From: Toxoplasma gondii ME49
Lineage: Eukaryota; Apicomplexa; Conoidasida; Eucoccidiorida; Sarcocystidae
Reading direction: 5' to 3'
NCBI RefSeq assembly: GCF_000006565.2
Contig: NC_031476.1
Coordinates: forward strand, 4,525,900-4,589,899
DNA: 64,000 bases
The notes beneath the pieces were generated by a model. The model saw nothing but the letters and a program-made list of their open reading frames with translations, did not search any database and was not told the DNA's origin. Position numbers and translations under genes: made by a program. The number at the start of each line of letters is the position of its first letter. Position 1 is the first letter of the stretch. Positions 36,645 to 49,900 of the stretch are shown one piece after another.

Positions 36645-39600
36645 ATGCCGGCGAAAAAGGGGAAGAAGGGAAAGAAGAAGTCTTACCGGCCCGAGGTCGC
36701 TCGCTTTTTGCAGACGCACCAGTACAAATGTATGCGGAGTCTTCTAGACTTGCCTGGCGGGGTGCCCTCAGTGCACCAGCCTTCAGTGGATGCCGAAACG
36801 GAGAACGCTACTGCCGCACTCCTGTCCGTTCTCGGACGCATAGGAATCTCCATGAAGGTGAAAATACACTTCTCTCGTCCGTCCGATCGACAGAGTTTGA
36901 GTGGTTTCTGTAGAGGCCTTCTTTCTCGGCGGTAACGGAAACTTCGTTGATTCCGGAGTGCCACGGGTCGTGGTTCTAGCTTATCAAATACAAAGTCATC
37001 ATCCTCACCAGAATTGTTTTCAAAGTGTAATAGTTTTACCTTTTGCATCTATGGGGGGAAAGCTTCCAACTCGACACCACCTGCATCAGAAGGGTTATTC
37101 AACGGAGAAACAAAACAAAACCACCCCATTGTTACCACATGAACAAGCTGTCTTGGATACAACACAGAGCCCCTTTACTTGCTCTTTTACCCCTTTTTGA
37201 CGTCCACCATAATGAGGGCACAACTCGCGTATCTACGCATTGACTGTTGCTACGAATCGGCGCACATCCCAGCCTTACTCGCCTGCGACTGATACAGCTC
37301 CTCTCGGCTCTAGGAGAATCAACTGAAACAGAGCAACTGCTAGAACGGCTTGTCATGTTGCCAAAGTCTGTGACTTGTACCTTTGTCAATTTGGATTGTT
37401 CCATCGGAAGACGTCGAAGATGGTGTGTGGTTTCGTAGTTAACATAATCTTCATGGGAATTCGCACTTTGCCATCATGAACGAATCGGAACAGTAGTTGT
37501 CGAACATAAGAAACGACATAGTCTGCTCGACTAGCGATGTCTATAACGGGTAATTCTGAAGTCTGCATACTTTCGGTGTTTGGTACGAAACTGAAATTGA
37601 GCATATTTCTCGAGTAGAACTTTTTGTCGCAGTCCGTGCTTCTCTGGCTCCAACACTGTCCAACCTAGGTCGGCTGTCCAAAAGATTACAGATTTCAAAC
37701 TCATCATCGATTCCTGTACCCGGCTCCGCAGTACACGCCTGCGGGATATCCTCCTGATGTAGTTCATAATGCGCGGACGATTCTGACATGCAACTCAAAG
37801 GTCTTTGTAGGCGGGCGAGGCCTCACGTTGAATGACGACGAGGAACTTCAAGCGGCGGCTAATCAGTTTTTGATGGATTTTGACTTCCACGTGAATGCCA
37901 TCGTGGCTTGGATCGAGGAAGGCCTCAGCTGCGACTTCTCAACCATGGGGCTCGTCGCCTTTCAGGCTGATTTAAGAGACAGGTTTCAAGAATTCGACCG
38001 GGTCTGGGCCGCATTCGAAGAACGCGTGTGCAAAGCAATTGAAACAGTCATGAAGGATATCTTCAAACCCATTGATCTCATCGTGGTATGTCACTAGCTT
38101 CAGCGAAGGCCCTGTACGAATGTGCATAGCAAAACACAAAGTAAATTCTGTGGTACTCGATGTTGCTCGTCTCTCCGTAGTGAGCCTGCACAAGCGCTAC
38201 AACGCTGCGTTTGAAGACACTAGCATTATTGATGTTATGCAGCTGAAAGGAGCGACTCGACAGGCACCACAGGTAGCGTGAAAGGAGAGCGCGTAGTGTG
38301 TTCTGTTCTCGGTATACATGCAAGTGTCACAAGCACGATTGCAATTTCCATTTTAGGCTACGAGCATTGGGGCAATTATTTCTGAATGGTCAACTTCGTT
38401 GGTAGTAGACTCGATCCTGTGCATTGCGCAAACCATACAGACGGCATTCAGCCGTTGTCGTAATGATACGGAAAAAGTTGTGTGCCAAGACGTGCGCATG
38501 TTTTGTGTATTTTTTGACGTTAAGATATTTTACGCAGTTGAACCATGTGGGCGCCCTACTCTCCCTCTCATTGCTGGTTGCGGTTCAGGATCTTGAGGCA
38601 AAATTGTCTATTCTCGAAGAGGCTGAAGTAAGCGTGCCGCTTTCATATTTGCGTGAATGTATGTTTACTCAATCACGCACCATCTACTTTGATGTTTTAT
38701 CTTGCGCACATGCTTGCTTGCCCGTCTCGGATCCTAAATGGTCTATCTCGCTCAAGCCCCGCCCATGATGAGATTCTATCAGAATTTCGAGATCACAGTT
38801 TTTTTGCAGTTGCTAAACTATGAAGCTTGGCCAAAGCGCTTCCTTCTAAACCTCTACCAGTGTTCTCTGATGGGTCGCAGTTGAACGGAACTGGGCATTG
38901 CGTGCCAAGATTCTACAATGCGGGTTCTCCTTTAGGACTACGAGGTAAAACGCGAGACGGAGCGGCAGTTTGTTGCTGCGATCACCGTAAGTTTTTGTCG
39001 CGTTTGCAACGCTTTTTATGGAAACCTTCATTCCACTTGTAGTGGCCGCTTAAGGAAACCTATACGCAAGACTAGTAGGGACTGCTGCCGGTAATTGCAT
39101 CAGACGCTTAGGTTGCATTGAGTAGTTTCATATAGGCACGCATGCATTTATATTTAAGCAAAGAATGTAATACCAGGCATAGCCGTTCGGATGCATACGA
39201 TTATTTATACTGTACAAAGTCATCTGTGTGCAACCATTTATGCGCTATATTTTCATGCAGCTTAAATGCATGATGCTTATGATACCAGCAGCCGTGCGAA
39301 CAAGTGTCTATACGCTTTGGACAGATTTGGCTGTTTAGTCGAGGACTGGCTCAATCCGACTAGTTGCCACCTCGTGGAGCCGAACAGCGGAGCACCGCCA
39401 CGGATTGACGAGGGATTGAAAAGCTCTCTTTTAGAAAGTACATTCTTGAAGCTGATACGGCCACTGTTCCTCAAAAGCAGTATTACTGTTTTGAAGTTTT
39501 TTCCTTGTCGGCCACGGCTCAGGATTCGGTCCCTTCATTGTGGAGAGCCGAGTGTGTGTTGTCCATGTTAGGAGCTACTCGGAAGTTTGTATATCAAGGC

Positions 39601-40570
39601 AGATGGCTTCAAGATCCCAGAGGTAGGACCACCGCACGTTCGAAGAAACCTACACGTGAGTGTGGGAACAACATGTTTTTTCCTCTGTTGAATGCGGCGT
39701 GTGTAACGTGCCTTCTTTACCTCGAAAGATGCAAAGTTGGTAGCGCAAGACAACCGTTTGGCTGCTTGAAGCCAGCTGAAAGGTTGCCATGTCAAATTCC
39801 CCGAAGTAAACGAAACGCATGTAGTAGTGAGAGTCGTATGGATGAGGGTGTTGTTTGCAAGAGTTTATTTGAAGAAAGCGTGAAGACCATGTTCCAAAAT
39901 ATGTCACTTTCAACAGAAACACAATCGGCCCATTTTCGCCTCACTCAGCAGCAGCCTTCCGGTCATCTGTTTACCAATAGGCACAGCAAGCATTTTTGTT
40001 CTGGCGAAAACAGCAACCTGTGTTCCGATTGACACGCCAGGTGTTGCACTGCATCACCAACGAAGTTGAGAGTGTGGAAACGGTGCTCCCGTTAGGACGC
40101 TGTGGAACAAGCTGAAGCTTGCATGTTTTACGATTGCAAGCTGCCCGCAAGCATTGTTGCGAAGGCAAAGAAGCTCATCCGGCAATTCTTGACGCGTACG
40201 TCAACAAAGCAGATAACCTGTGTGCGACACGTTGTCTGGCCTCATGCCGAATAACTGAGGCGTATCACGCTGGTACCGCAGCATGCGTCCGAATACTAGA
40301 GTATTAGGAGTGACAAATGTCGTTTCCAAAAAACATTCTAATTTTACAATGCATTTTTGCTGTCCCGGCTGCCTGAGTTCCCGTAGCCGTATATGACGCG
40401 CTGATGCATTGTCAATCGTATTGCTTATCCTCTTGTTTCCGTATACATATCAATATGAACTTCATTCCTATGCATGCGACTGATGACGGAGTTTCTTCCC
40501 TGTATCTTCTTCAGTAAGACTCGCTATCCGAGAGATTCCATTGGTGCGGCTACAGCCTGACCTAAATATG
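36645..40570 (+). CDS. Probable intron-rich gene, function not recognised (partial model)
   Basis: Several segments look coding and have clean splice sites. The first is 36645-36857, starting MPAKKGKKGKKKSYRPEVAR and ending ISMK|GTGAAA. A 118-codon exon lies at 37732-38085, from GCAG|TAC to ATCGTG|GTATGT, and contains FDFHVNAIVAWIEEGLSCDF and a helical QADLRDRFQEFDRVW stretch. Later candidate pieces are near 38196-38273 (RYNAAFEDTSIIDVMQLKG), 38590-38627 (DLEAKLSILEEAE), 38944-38991 (DYEVKRETERQFVAAIT), 39523-39622 (DSVPSLWRAECVLSMLGATR), 40098-40198 (VEQAEACMFYDCKLP) and 40515-40564 (RLAIREIPLVRLQPDLN). The pieces are soluble, helical and not low complexity. I could not close all phases, so exon order and single-gene status are inferred. 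I recognise no family. Confidence 0.35.
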
Positions 40571-43500
40571 AAGTAAGTCCAAGGGACACACTCCCGCATC
40601 TGCGCGACAAGCTGGCTTTACCTAGCTTCCGGTTCTAATAGAATTCATAATGGTACTCTGTAATCGTGTTATTGTGATGCTCCGCGGCGTGCGATGTGCT
40701 CTGTAAAGGAGGGGGTATGTTCGTCGGCGTCGAGTTTTGAAACGTTGGTGAAAGGTGACGCGTAGCAGGTATACAGCTGTAGCCGTTGCAGCAAGAGAAG
40801 CAGAGATCGAGCCCTTCGGCAGCCCGATGTAGAAAGTGAGGCTTCGAAGCCACCCTACTGCGTTGGAAGCAGAAACCTATTTCAGACGCCGTCTTGTTTG
40901 TGCGCGCGCAGTGGCAAGCTAGTCCGGGCGGTTGAACACTTCTATTGGGTAAGAGAGTACTTGTCTGCTTATAGCATATACGAGGCTTCATACCTTGCAT
41001 TTTGAGTGACTTGCACAAAAATGCTACAGCACAGCATCTGTGATACATAGGGCACGCGCGATTGGTTGTTGACATTTTTATATTCGGGAACCACTGGTTG
41101 GTGTTCACGAGTCCCAGTAATACCAAACGTCGAGGGCAGAGGAAAGAGCACAACACGCTGAACTGCGACACAAGTCCTACGCGAACCAGTGTCTGTCGGT
41201 TCATCAGTCGGTTTGCGTTGCCGGGGCCTAGTCCCAACTGTCAATACCATCTGAGCTGACTTCTCGCAAAGCTCTCCTGATCGCCTTCTCGAGGACATGA
41301 ACATGTTGGTTGTAATCGCACCGACTGGCTCACGCTTGTGCAGGCTGTATGTGTTTCCAACCCATGGAGAAAGGGACTCCTTCCCAATATCATCTAATTT
41401 TCTTTCGCTGTCCTTCATTTGATTCACTAGAGCGCCCGGGATTGTGTGGAAGGCTTCGATATGGCCAGGTGTCTTCCAGTTGTAAGTTCCTCAGCACAGC
41501 GAGGGCAACCACGAGGGTGTAAGAGCAACGGAAGACTACCCTTGAAATCGTAAAATTTATTTCTGTTCTGAACCGGTTGTGGGTGAGAACTTCGATTACC
41601 ATCGTCTAAGGAGCTTGCAACTGCCGCGCAATTTTCTTCAATCGAACTTTTCCACCGTGTCCCTACCTCGTGTAGAGTGCCTGCCCATTTATGTCACAGC
41701 TCCCGTCTACTAGGCCGGTTTGGCTCTTTCGAATGGGCATTTCTTCTTCATTCTTCCAACAAACAGACAAACAGAAACAAGTAAGAGGTAGCTCGTGGTC
41801 ACCGCCTGTTCACAGTCAGATACTTTGACCAACTGCAGTTTTGTCTGTCTCGACAGCTGAAAGCATCACATGTGGCTCAGCCGCGATTTACCTTCGTGAG
41901 TGGAGGCTGTCAAACACAGGGCTTAAAACAGCTCGATGATTGGTCCCCGCACGCAAACTCCACTAACCAGTATAACTCGCCTGGCAGCTGACCGTTGCTA
42001 TGTCGCTTGGCAGGCCGAAAGTCGAACTGAAGAACAGGAACGCTTCTCTAAAATCGAAGCCTGAAGAGAGAATTCCCAGAGCTTCGCCGTGGTGGTGATG
42101 ATCGGCAATTTCCAGAAAATGTGAACGAATTCCTACCGGATCACATGGTGACTTTCAGGTTGCGAAATGTTTTGTTCCCGTGCAAGGTGACGGCCCTGCA
42201 TTCTAGTACTATAGCAATCGCTTCTGAAAGTCCCTCGATGCTCGATTATACCAGGTGTCACTCTATGAGGAACAGAAGTTTTTCGAAGCCAATTCCGTCT
42301 GTTTGTGCTTTCACAGTTGAGTTAAAACTCGAACTGCTGTGAACGTGCAATATGATTTCCCTACCGCTTCCGCTCAGCCCGCGAATTCGCACGTGGGCCG
42401 CTGACGTTTTCCAGCGTGCTGGCGTCATACTGCACACGCCTGAAAGCCAATCTAGGAACTTTACACAGACACAAGCTATTAATGCAGTTTTCTCCGTTGC
42501 TCTTGGGTTGCTTGAACGTCCTCAGCAAAAGCCAACAGCGCAAAACATGCAGTCGAATTGACTGCCGAATCACGCCAGCACCACGAGTTATTACCACCAC
42601 GAAAGGAATAGACTATTCAAGTTAAGCACCACAAACAAAGGAAAGAACATGAGAGTGATCATATCTCAGTCAACACAAGTCGAGCTCCCAAAATGGCTGA
42701 TGTTGCACGACGGCGGTTGGCACTCTGACGGAACAGCTCGCGCAGAAACGGATCTTCAGAGCTTTGCCTTACAAGCTGTAGAAGTTCTTTGTGTGGTATA
42801 GCTGTGTGCATCAAGGGCTAGAAGTGGTGGCTCATACGACACATCTTCGAATCGATGCATTTTTCATCGGCGTCACAGACGACAGATGTATCGCATTGGA
42901 CTCATGCAAAACCACATAGTCGATGCCGTCCTAGCATCAGTCAACGCTGCTTCCCGTTTAATACCTACTGGGTTCTTTCGCCTGTTTCTGTTTTCCGTGC
43001 TCCCCCGCCGCTCCCCCATAACGTGCATTCCGTTAGGGGAGTTCTGCACGGCGTCCGTGTTTTGTCGGGGACATCAGAGGGACCTTCAGATTATGTTTCT
43101 TGGTGCCTCCGGCTACATAAAGTGAACTGTGATTTTCTGGGTGGCGCAGAACCACGGCGGGAGTGCTCACGATCGCGTCCGTCGCAGAAACGCCCAGCAA
43201 CGCAGAACCGACTGTCTGCGTCCCAGGAATTGCTGCGGTGCATTAAGCTACGTCCAGTGTGCCTGCGGGTGGGAGTCTATATATTGTGCGCAAGTGCGAC
43301 CTATGCCAACCACGGTCACAAAATGGTTGAGGTCGGGTGCGAGTCCGACACGAACTCTTCAGTGGTTGCTCGTGCAACCGGTGGAGAAACCCACATGACA
43401 TTCCGGCTACAGAGAACCAATGGTAATCATGGATCTCTTTCGGCAGGCCAAAGCCGCCGGGTAGAAAGACGCTACTGCGCGAGACATGACGCAGCCGTAC

Positions 43501-44490
43501 TGCGCGCAGGCGCGAAGCTACCACCCGCAAAAGGTGCGGATTCCAACAAGTGTGTGGAACGGCAAGCAATGCGCCACTCTTACATTGGACTGCGATGCTG
43601 GGAAGCCAACCCGTCTCTTCATAAATCCCTAATAGCTGTTAAAAAAATTCCGACCAAACGTCCAGGTAGGCAAACCGTCTTTTGCCTAGGGGTATGCTTC
43701 TCCCGCGCTGTCAGACTCCAATCACCTCCACGTGCAATAACCATGTAGAATCAGACTCACACGCAATGAGGCACGGAAGCGCGAGATAGCCAAGCAGCCG
43801 GGTCTCCGCTGTTGTACTGATGAGAACAGACGGGTATTCAATCAATGAATGTGAAAGACTTATTGACGAGTGGGCATCCACCCGGCATCGAATATTCTGG
43901 TGGTGGATGAATGTGGATGCCCTTGTCAAAACAATTCTGTGTGTGGTCGTGAGAAAGGCAGGAGCCTGAGCTCGTGAAAGAACAGCACCCTCACGAGCGT
44001 TTCATGTGTGCTGCCCTGCCTTTGCATGCAAAGCGAGCTTCACCCTTCCGGTCTCGGTAGAAAACAAACTCCGACAATCCACAGGTTCGACATCGCTTGA
44101 GATCGTCCGGCAATGCGTTGGGGCTTACGGCGATGCCGCTTCCGAACTAAGGAACCTGTGTGACACGTGCACTGTGCTGACACGAGTATCACCGCCATCC
44201 AGTGATCCATGCCGTTCTCCATCAGGATCCAAATTCCGAAAAGCGTGAGTGACCAATCGTGACTATCGTGCAGCTACCTAATGGGTTTCATGCACCTGAT
44301 AGTAATGCTGTTGATAGAGACGACGTGCATGCTGCCCTTCGCCTTAATCTATGATAGACACAAGATTGCAAGTCGGAAAGACTTCACTTGCCGTCGAGAA
44401 CGAAGTTGTATTGGGGTCTAGAGTTTTTATATTCATCCGAATGCGTGTGTATTGCCATCTTCTTTTTGCGCGTGTGCCGATGGTTGCTAG
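40571..44490. other. Unresolved stretch between candidate exons
   Basis: About 3.9 kb with no segment I can defend as coding, although it lies between plausible plus-strand exons and may hold more small ones. A 297-codon open frame at 42855-43748 has no recognisable domain and a Cys/Arg/Ser-rich, non-coding-like composition. Confidence 0.3.
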
Positions 44491-45250
44491 GAGTCATGCG
44501 CATGTCGGCGCCGGGAATACGTTCTCTGAAAATATCAGCCCCGAAGAGAGGAAACGTCTCCGTGCAGCACAGGGGCTCTGTGACCCAGCGACACTACTGA
44601 AAGAACTTGTTCTGCTTTTCGACGTCGGACCACCTCCGAAATTTTGCTTCCCTGACGGTACACCTGACGTCTCTGCCAACGCATCGGTAGGGGAAATCTG
44701 CAATTTCGTATCATTCACGTCGTCACTAGGTCTTGGCTCTAAAGAGCTTTGGAACTGGCCCAAGCCTAATCATACGATCAGGGCAGGAAACAGCTTCCGC
44801 AAATTACTTGAGGAGAAAGAGGAGCTGGACGAGGAAGACGATGTGATCACTTCGCCAGACACTCGTGCGTATGAAGGGGAAGAATTTGAAGATGATGAAG
44901 AGGAAGAAGCACTCGAAGCAGAGCAGGAGAAAGAAGATACAGATAATGCCAGTCACCCTGGGGATGAATATGCGGTTTCAGACGACGGCACCATGTATAG
45001 TAGTGACTTCTATTATGAGGAGGATGTAGATGACGAAGAGCAGCAGGAAGAGGATAGAGAAAATGACAGCTGTTCTAGAGATGGATATGTGATATCAGTT
45101 GACGGTAGCCTGAATAGCAGTGACTCGTATATTGGCGACGAGACGCTGGAGGGCTGTGAGTGTACAAAGGAGGCTACTACAGACCCGGATGAATACGAAG
45201 TCATCGAAGAGGAATTTCGCAACCAAGGGTTTCGGTTGGACAACACCTAG
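44491..45250 (+). CDS. C-terminal acidic exon, possibly the last exon of the unidentified gene
   Basis: A candidate exon from the acceptor TTGCTAG|G at 44491 (incoming phase 2) to a TAG stop at 45248-45250. It begins with a compact part (SPEERKRLRAAQGLCDPATL, LLFDVGPPPKFCFPDG, LGLGSKELWNWPKPN). It ends in a long Asp/Glu tract with two related DGY/DEY..S.DG..SSD repeats near 44955-45010 and 45080-45135. The repeat pair and the coding-like composition support a real exon. Joining it to the exons at 36.6-40.6 kb is inference; it could be a separate gene whose 5' exons I did not resolve. Confidence 0.45.
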
Positions 45251-46970
45251 GACTCCACGCAAGCGCTGCAAAATCGCAGAGAAGCGTTTTTGTTGTATTC
45301 TTGAAAATCTGTCAGGCAACGGTATCTAGGGTGGCACCTACTTGTCAATCTAAGCAGTCTGAAAATCTTCAACATAGTGAATAGAAGGACAGGAATAGTC
45401 GAGAGGGGTATACAGGGCCGCAGCGGTGGATGACGAATTCGGAGTCTGAGTGACAAAAAGGGAACAGAATAACTCCAATCCTGATAGACGTACTACAGTG
45501 CAACTCATGATGTTACACCGGGTCCTAAAACTCCAGGCACGAACAACATCTCTTGCCGTGACCAGGGACTTTGCCTCAAGGATCGCGCGTAGTGGCGAAG
45601 AGCCTGGTGCTGGATCTTACGCTGCCTCAGCACGTACTGTGTCGGGGACTTCATCTCAATATAAGTGCGTGTGTCAACACTGTTCGTGAAGAACAGCTCT
45701 GGTGCCGTGTGGCTGGAACTGTTTCCAAGCATCTAATCACTCCTACGCAAAATTCGTTACACATTTGTCTTCCCGCTTCACATCTGTGAAAAACTGTCCG
45801 GCGAGCTCCGCTGTTCTCAACACAATAACGGGTTGTGACCAACTGCTGTACCATGTACTACGTAGCAGTGCCACGTTTTGCGCCTGCACAGTTTACTTTG
45901 CACACAGTAAATGGCATGTGCGCCTGCGTGATATCCGACGCACACCTGAAAACTGCCCTCAAGGACACGGTACAGCTGTGTTCAGCGACTCCTTTGAACC
46001 GCTAAATGTTGCCGCTTGCCCTGCCATGATGAAGAAGCACATGCATTTACGGCGGCAAAATGTCCTGTGGGGTGAATTCGAGATTTTATCACTTCGTCTA
46101 CAGTGATGGATTAAACGTCTAACGTTCTATTACGGCAAGTGTCGCAACATGGTTCAGAACTGAAAAACCCGTTCAAGAATCAGACGAGTTCCTGATGTGT
46201 TGTTCTACCCAGCCCGCTGTCGCAGCACTTTGCGCAAGAGTCTGCTGCTAGAAACGTGAAAACGTGCAGGAGCCTTGCTGAATAACTCCAAACATGTTTC
46301 ACGCGTTTCGTCGTTCGTGTGCATTTTCAACGCTTTCAGCCGTGTTGCCACCGTCATGCGCCGCTCACGAGAAGTGCAACAGAGGCGGCTGCATGTCAAG
46401 CGGAAAGGTTGCCGCCAAGTGCATGCCGATAACGAAAAACGAGAGATAGTACTTCGATTCCCAGTCCTCCCCGGAATTCGAATTATTCACTTTTATATGT
46501 GTGAGCAAGCAGCCACTGGATGTGCTAGCCGTATCACTGGAAAGACTAAGTTGCCTGTCGTTGTCGCCAGTAACGGGAAGTGACCTATCGTCCGTCGTGG
46601 TTCGCTGGCACCTCAAGTCGCACTGAGAACCAAACTCATCAAGTACACGGCACAGAGTCATCTTTTTAAGTCAGAGACCGTGAAACAGGTCTTCTGTACC
46701 TAAAATACCATCACTGTTTTCGAGAGGTTAGTGCGCATTAATCGACAACCATCCAATTGTCCTCAGCATGCAGTGGAGGTGTTCGTGGTAGTTCCGTGCC
46801 AGGCACTGCAGGTGCAAAGCTCGTACTCTACGATCTGTGCTAGCGTCAGGGGGGAACCGAAAAGCCCCTCTCTTCGCGTTTGGTTTTCCAATCAGTTCAG
46901 AATCCAGACAGCCGTTGCCTGGCCCCAGAGAAAAACGTTCTCGAACACATGTGTTTAACGCGCTTGCCAG
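45251..46970. other. Spacer upstream of DNAAF3
   Basis: About 1.7 kb between the acidic exon's stop and the DNAAF3 start, presumably a 3' UTR plus the DNAAF3 promoter. I see no coding signal, TA array or palindrome. Confidence 0.4.
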
Positions 46971-49900
46971 ATGGCAACAGACGTTTCTTCTGGCATCGGA
47001 TTCGTCCGCTTCTGGGCTGCCGCACCAGCCTTAGATGTTGTGGCTCTTTGCCGGAGCCACAGTGACCAAAATAAGTTAGCAGGCGCTGCTACAGACGGCA
47101 AGAATACACTCCACACGAATACCCATGATGGTTCAAAGGGTAAGCGGATGCTGCCTTGGTCATCCCCACACTCTGGCAGTACCTAGAGAGGGAACCGACA
47201 AACCCAAGATTCATAGGATGTATGGGATGTGTTTGTCGGCGGCTGTAAATCTGACCCATGATCACGGCGAGTAGTGATCTCTTAAAATACCATCTTCTGC
47301 ACTCATAGACGAAAAAGCGGCATCAATCTCGCTGCCGTGCTCCCGCCTCTACTGCGCATCCATGGGAGTTTTTGATTTAGGTACAACACGGGTTGGCGCT
47401 CATCATACACGAACAAGCGAATTTGACTAACATTCCACTGAGGAACACCCGCTATGTGTGTTTTCTCAGAAAGAGCCGGCGATGCCACGGAAGATCTCAG
47501 GCAACCGCAAGAACAAGACGTGCAAGAAAATGGGAAAACCCTCAATATTCTTTTGCTCGGCCTTGGAGACATCCACCACATTCTGTTCACTGCATCTCGT
47601 CTGTGGAAGGAAACAAACAGAGGCTATCGAATTCATGTAAGTCCGCCTCAGGACATGCACGTTCTTAAGTTTTTCGTTAGCAGCCCCCGTACGGCGCGCC
47701 TTCCTTCATACGCATAACGAGGACGCTACGCCGAAAATGGCGAAGTTACACCTGCGCCACTCAAACGCAGACGACTAACTTGCATGAAACATTCGGGAAG
47801 CTTTTCGTATCAGTTGTACTGCGTCATAGAAGCTGTCTTCCCGATTTAGCTGTGCGACTCGCCTTCCACGCGTCTGTAACTTCTTGTGCCTACGCAGTTC
47901 TTCGTCCACGAAGAGGCACCGGAGGTACTGGCAAGACACCTGCTGTTGCTGGACGTTGTCAATGACACGGCAATGTCTCTGAGAGGTAAAACCTTTTTCT
48001 GACGACGCCGCAGTGTAGGGAACGTACATGCGAACTCGCATTCGCCACGACGTTGAAGCACTTGCCTCGTGTTTGCTTCCGTAGTTCTTATCCAACAGGA
48101 CTCCCGTGGCTTTTTTCCCGAACATAAGAGCATGCCGGGAGATCGTCAAGGCGCACAGTGGTAGAGAGTGAAGCATGCTAACGTTGGCTGCCTATATATA
48201 TTATGCACTTAAGATGGATCGGATAAACAAAGATCTTCAAGATCGAAACCAGTCTGCAAATGCGTCGAGCGACTACCACTACGAGTGCGTTAAGGCCAAA
48301 ACAAACATTTCCGCTTCGTTGTCCCTTCATGTCTACAGAAAAGACAGAAACGTTCATCGACCTTTATGCAAACTCGCGCCTGCTTCCAAAGACCGTTGCC
48401 TACATACACGAACGTCAGACATTGCTAACGGAGTCAGTGTTTGACAAGGAAAACGCGAAAACTCAGCGCAGGCAGGCTTAGATGTCGGTTTTTAAAGACA
48501 CAATCGCCGTCTTAGAAGGGAGGTGTCGAACGCGAGCAGAATGATATCTTTGCAGTCGTGCTGTGCCGCACATGACATGAGCAGGATCACCCGTCTTGGC
48601 GTTCGCAGTGGATGCGTTGCAGTGGCCCGCATCAAGAGAACATTCACTATTACTTACAAGCTTAACAGAGATATCTACATAGGGTCTCTCTCTTTTGATG
48701 TAAAACATCCGTGACGACATCAGTTTAACCACCTCACTTGTACTACCTAATGTTCAACAAAGAAAAGAAACTGACGGCTTCGTGGCATGTCTCCGCCAAG
48801 CAGATCTCTCTGCACACCAGAGAAATTCATCAAGGAACACTCTCCATCCTGCTGCCTCTTTCGCGCACAGCTTTGTCTGCGAGGAACAGCCGCACCCGCT
48901 AGATGCCTTGGTGGACCTCTCGCACCTGAAACATCGCCAGCGAGACGAGATACAAGGTAAGGAATTCTTCGTAGCTCTGACTGTGCGACGAACTGCCTAC
49001 GCGTGGAGTGGACATCACACAGATGTTGGCTGTATCCAGTCTCTCTTCATTAACGGCCAACTTACGTTCGTCCAAGCGCTAAAAACCGAGGGGTCCCATC
49101 CACATCTCGGCAAGAGTCTCTAACCCACAGAAAGAACCACAACGACAGGTCCAACACTCTCTTGGTGTTGAATGTCTGGTGTGACCTGAGAGGACGCCAA
49201 ACCGCCGTAAAATACCTCACGCCCTTCTCCCGTGGTGGAGCAGTTGTTAAGGTTCCTTCTGCGTTTTTTCTCAGAAGTAATGACAGCCTGGCATCCGGCT
49301 GTGCAGTTCGATGTGGACGCGCTACGGGAGCAGAGACTGAGGCATTGTTACGGGCAGAGATTCGACTATAAAGTCAACCTAATGGACTGGAATTACCAGA
49401 TGAACCTGTCGCCTATGGTGAGTCCTACAGTTGTCGCTCTCCCACAAAGAGACACAGACGCTTGTCGAACAGAGGAGAGACGAATTACACGTCAAAGCTC
49501 ACAGAATAGCCTTGGCTATGCCTCTGCCCCGTTGCCGAATGCTGACGTCAGGTCCCCATCCTCCACTGGCGGCAGTACAAGCGCTTTGCGCTCACAGGTA
49601 GAGATCGAAGAAGACAAGCTGCTACTTTGGACGGGTCGGATAGGACAGATAAACACTTTCCCCTGCGAATGGGCACTCAGACAAGAGCTGTCAATTCCTG
49701 CGGCTGCGTCCAGCTGCTAGACAATTCACAAGTGTATATACCCTACCCTTTTCTGGAAGAATTTGCTACTGGTCGGACTATTGGTTTAGCCCCTCAAGAT
49801 CTCTGTTTGGCCACCCGAAGTTTTGCTGTGCTGTTCATGACAACCATGTTGAGGGAGACCTTGTCTGCCGCTGCATTCTGCTATCCCAGAGGATAAAGCT

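Noticed and set aside
42855..43748. 297-codon plus-strand frame
   Set aside because: No recognisable domain, Cys/Arg/Ser-rich composition, and overlapping frames of similar length; could be chance. Not called without transcript evidence.
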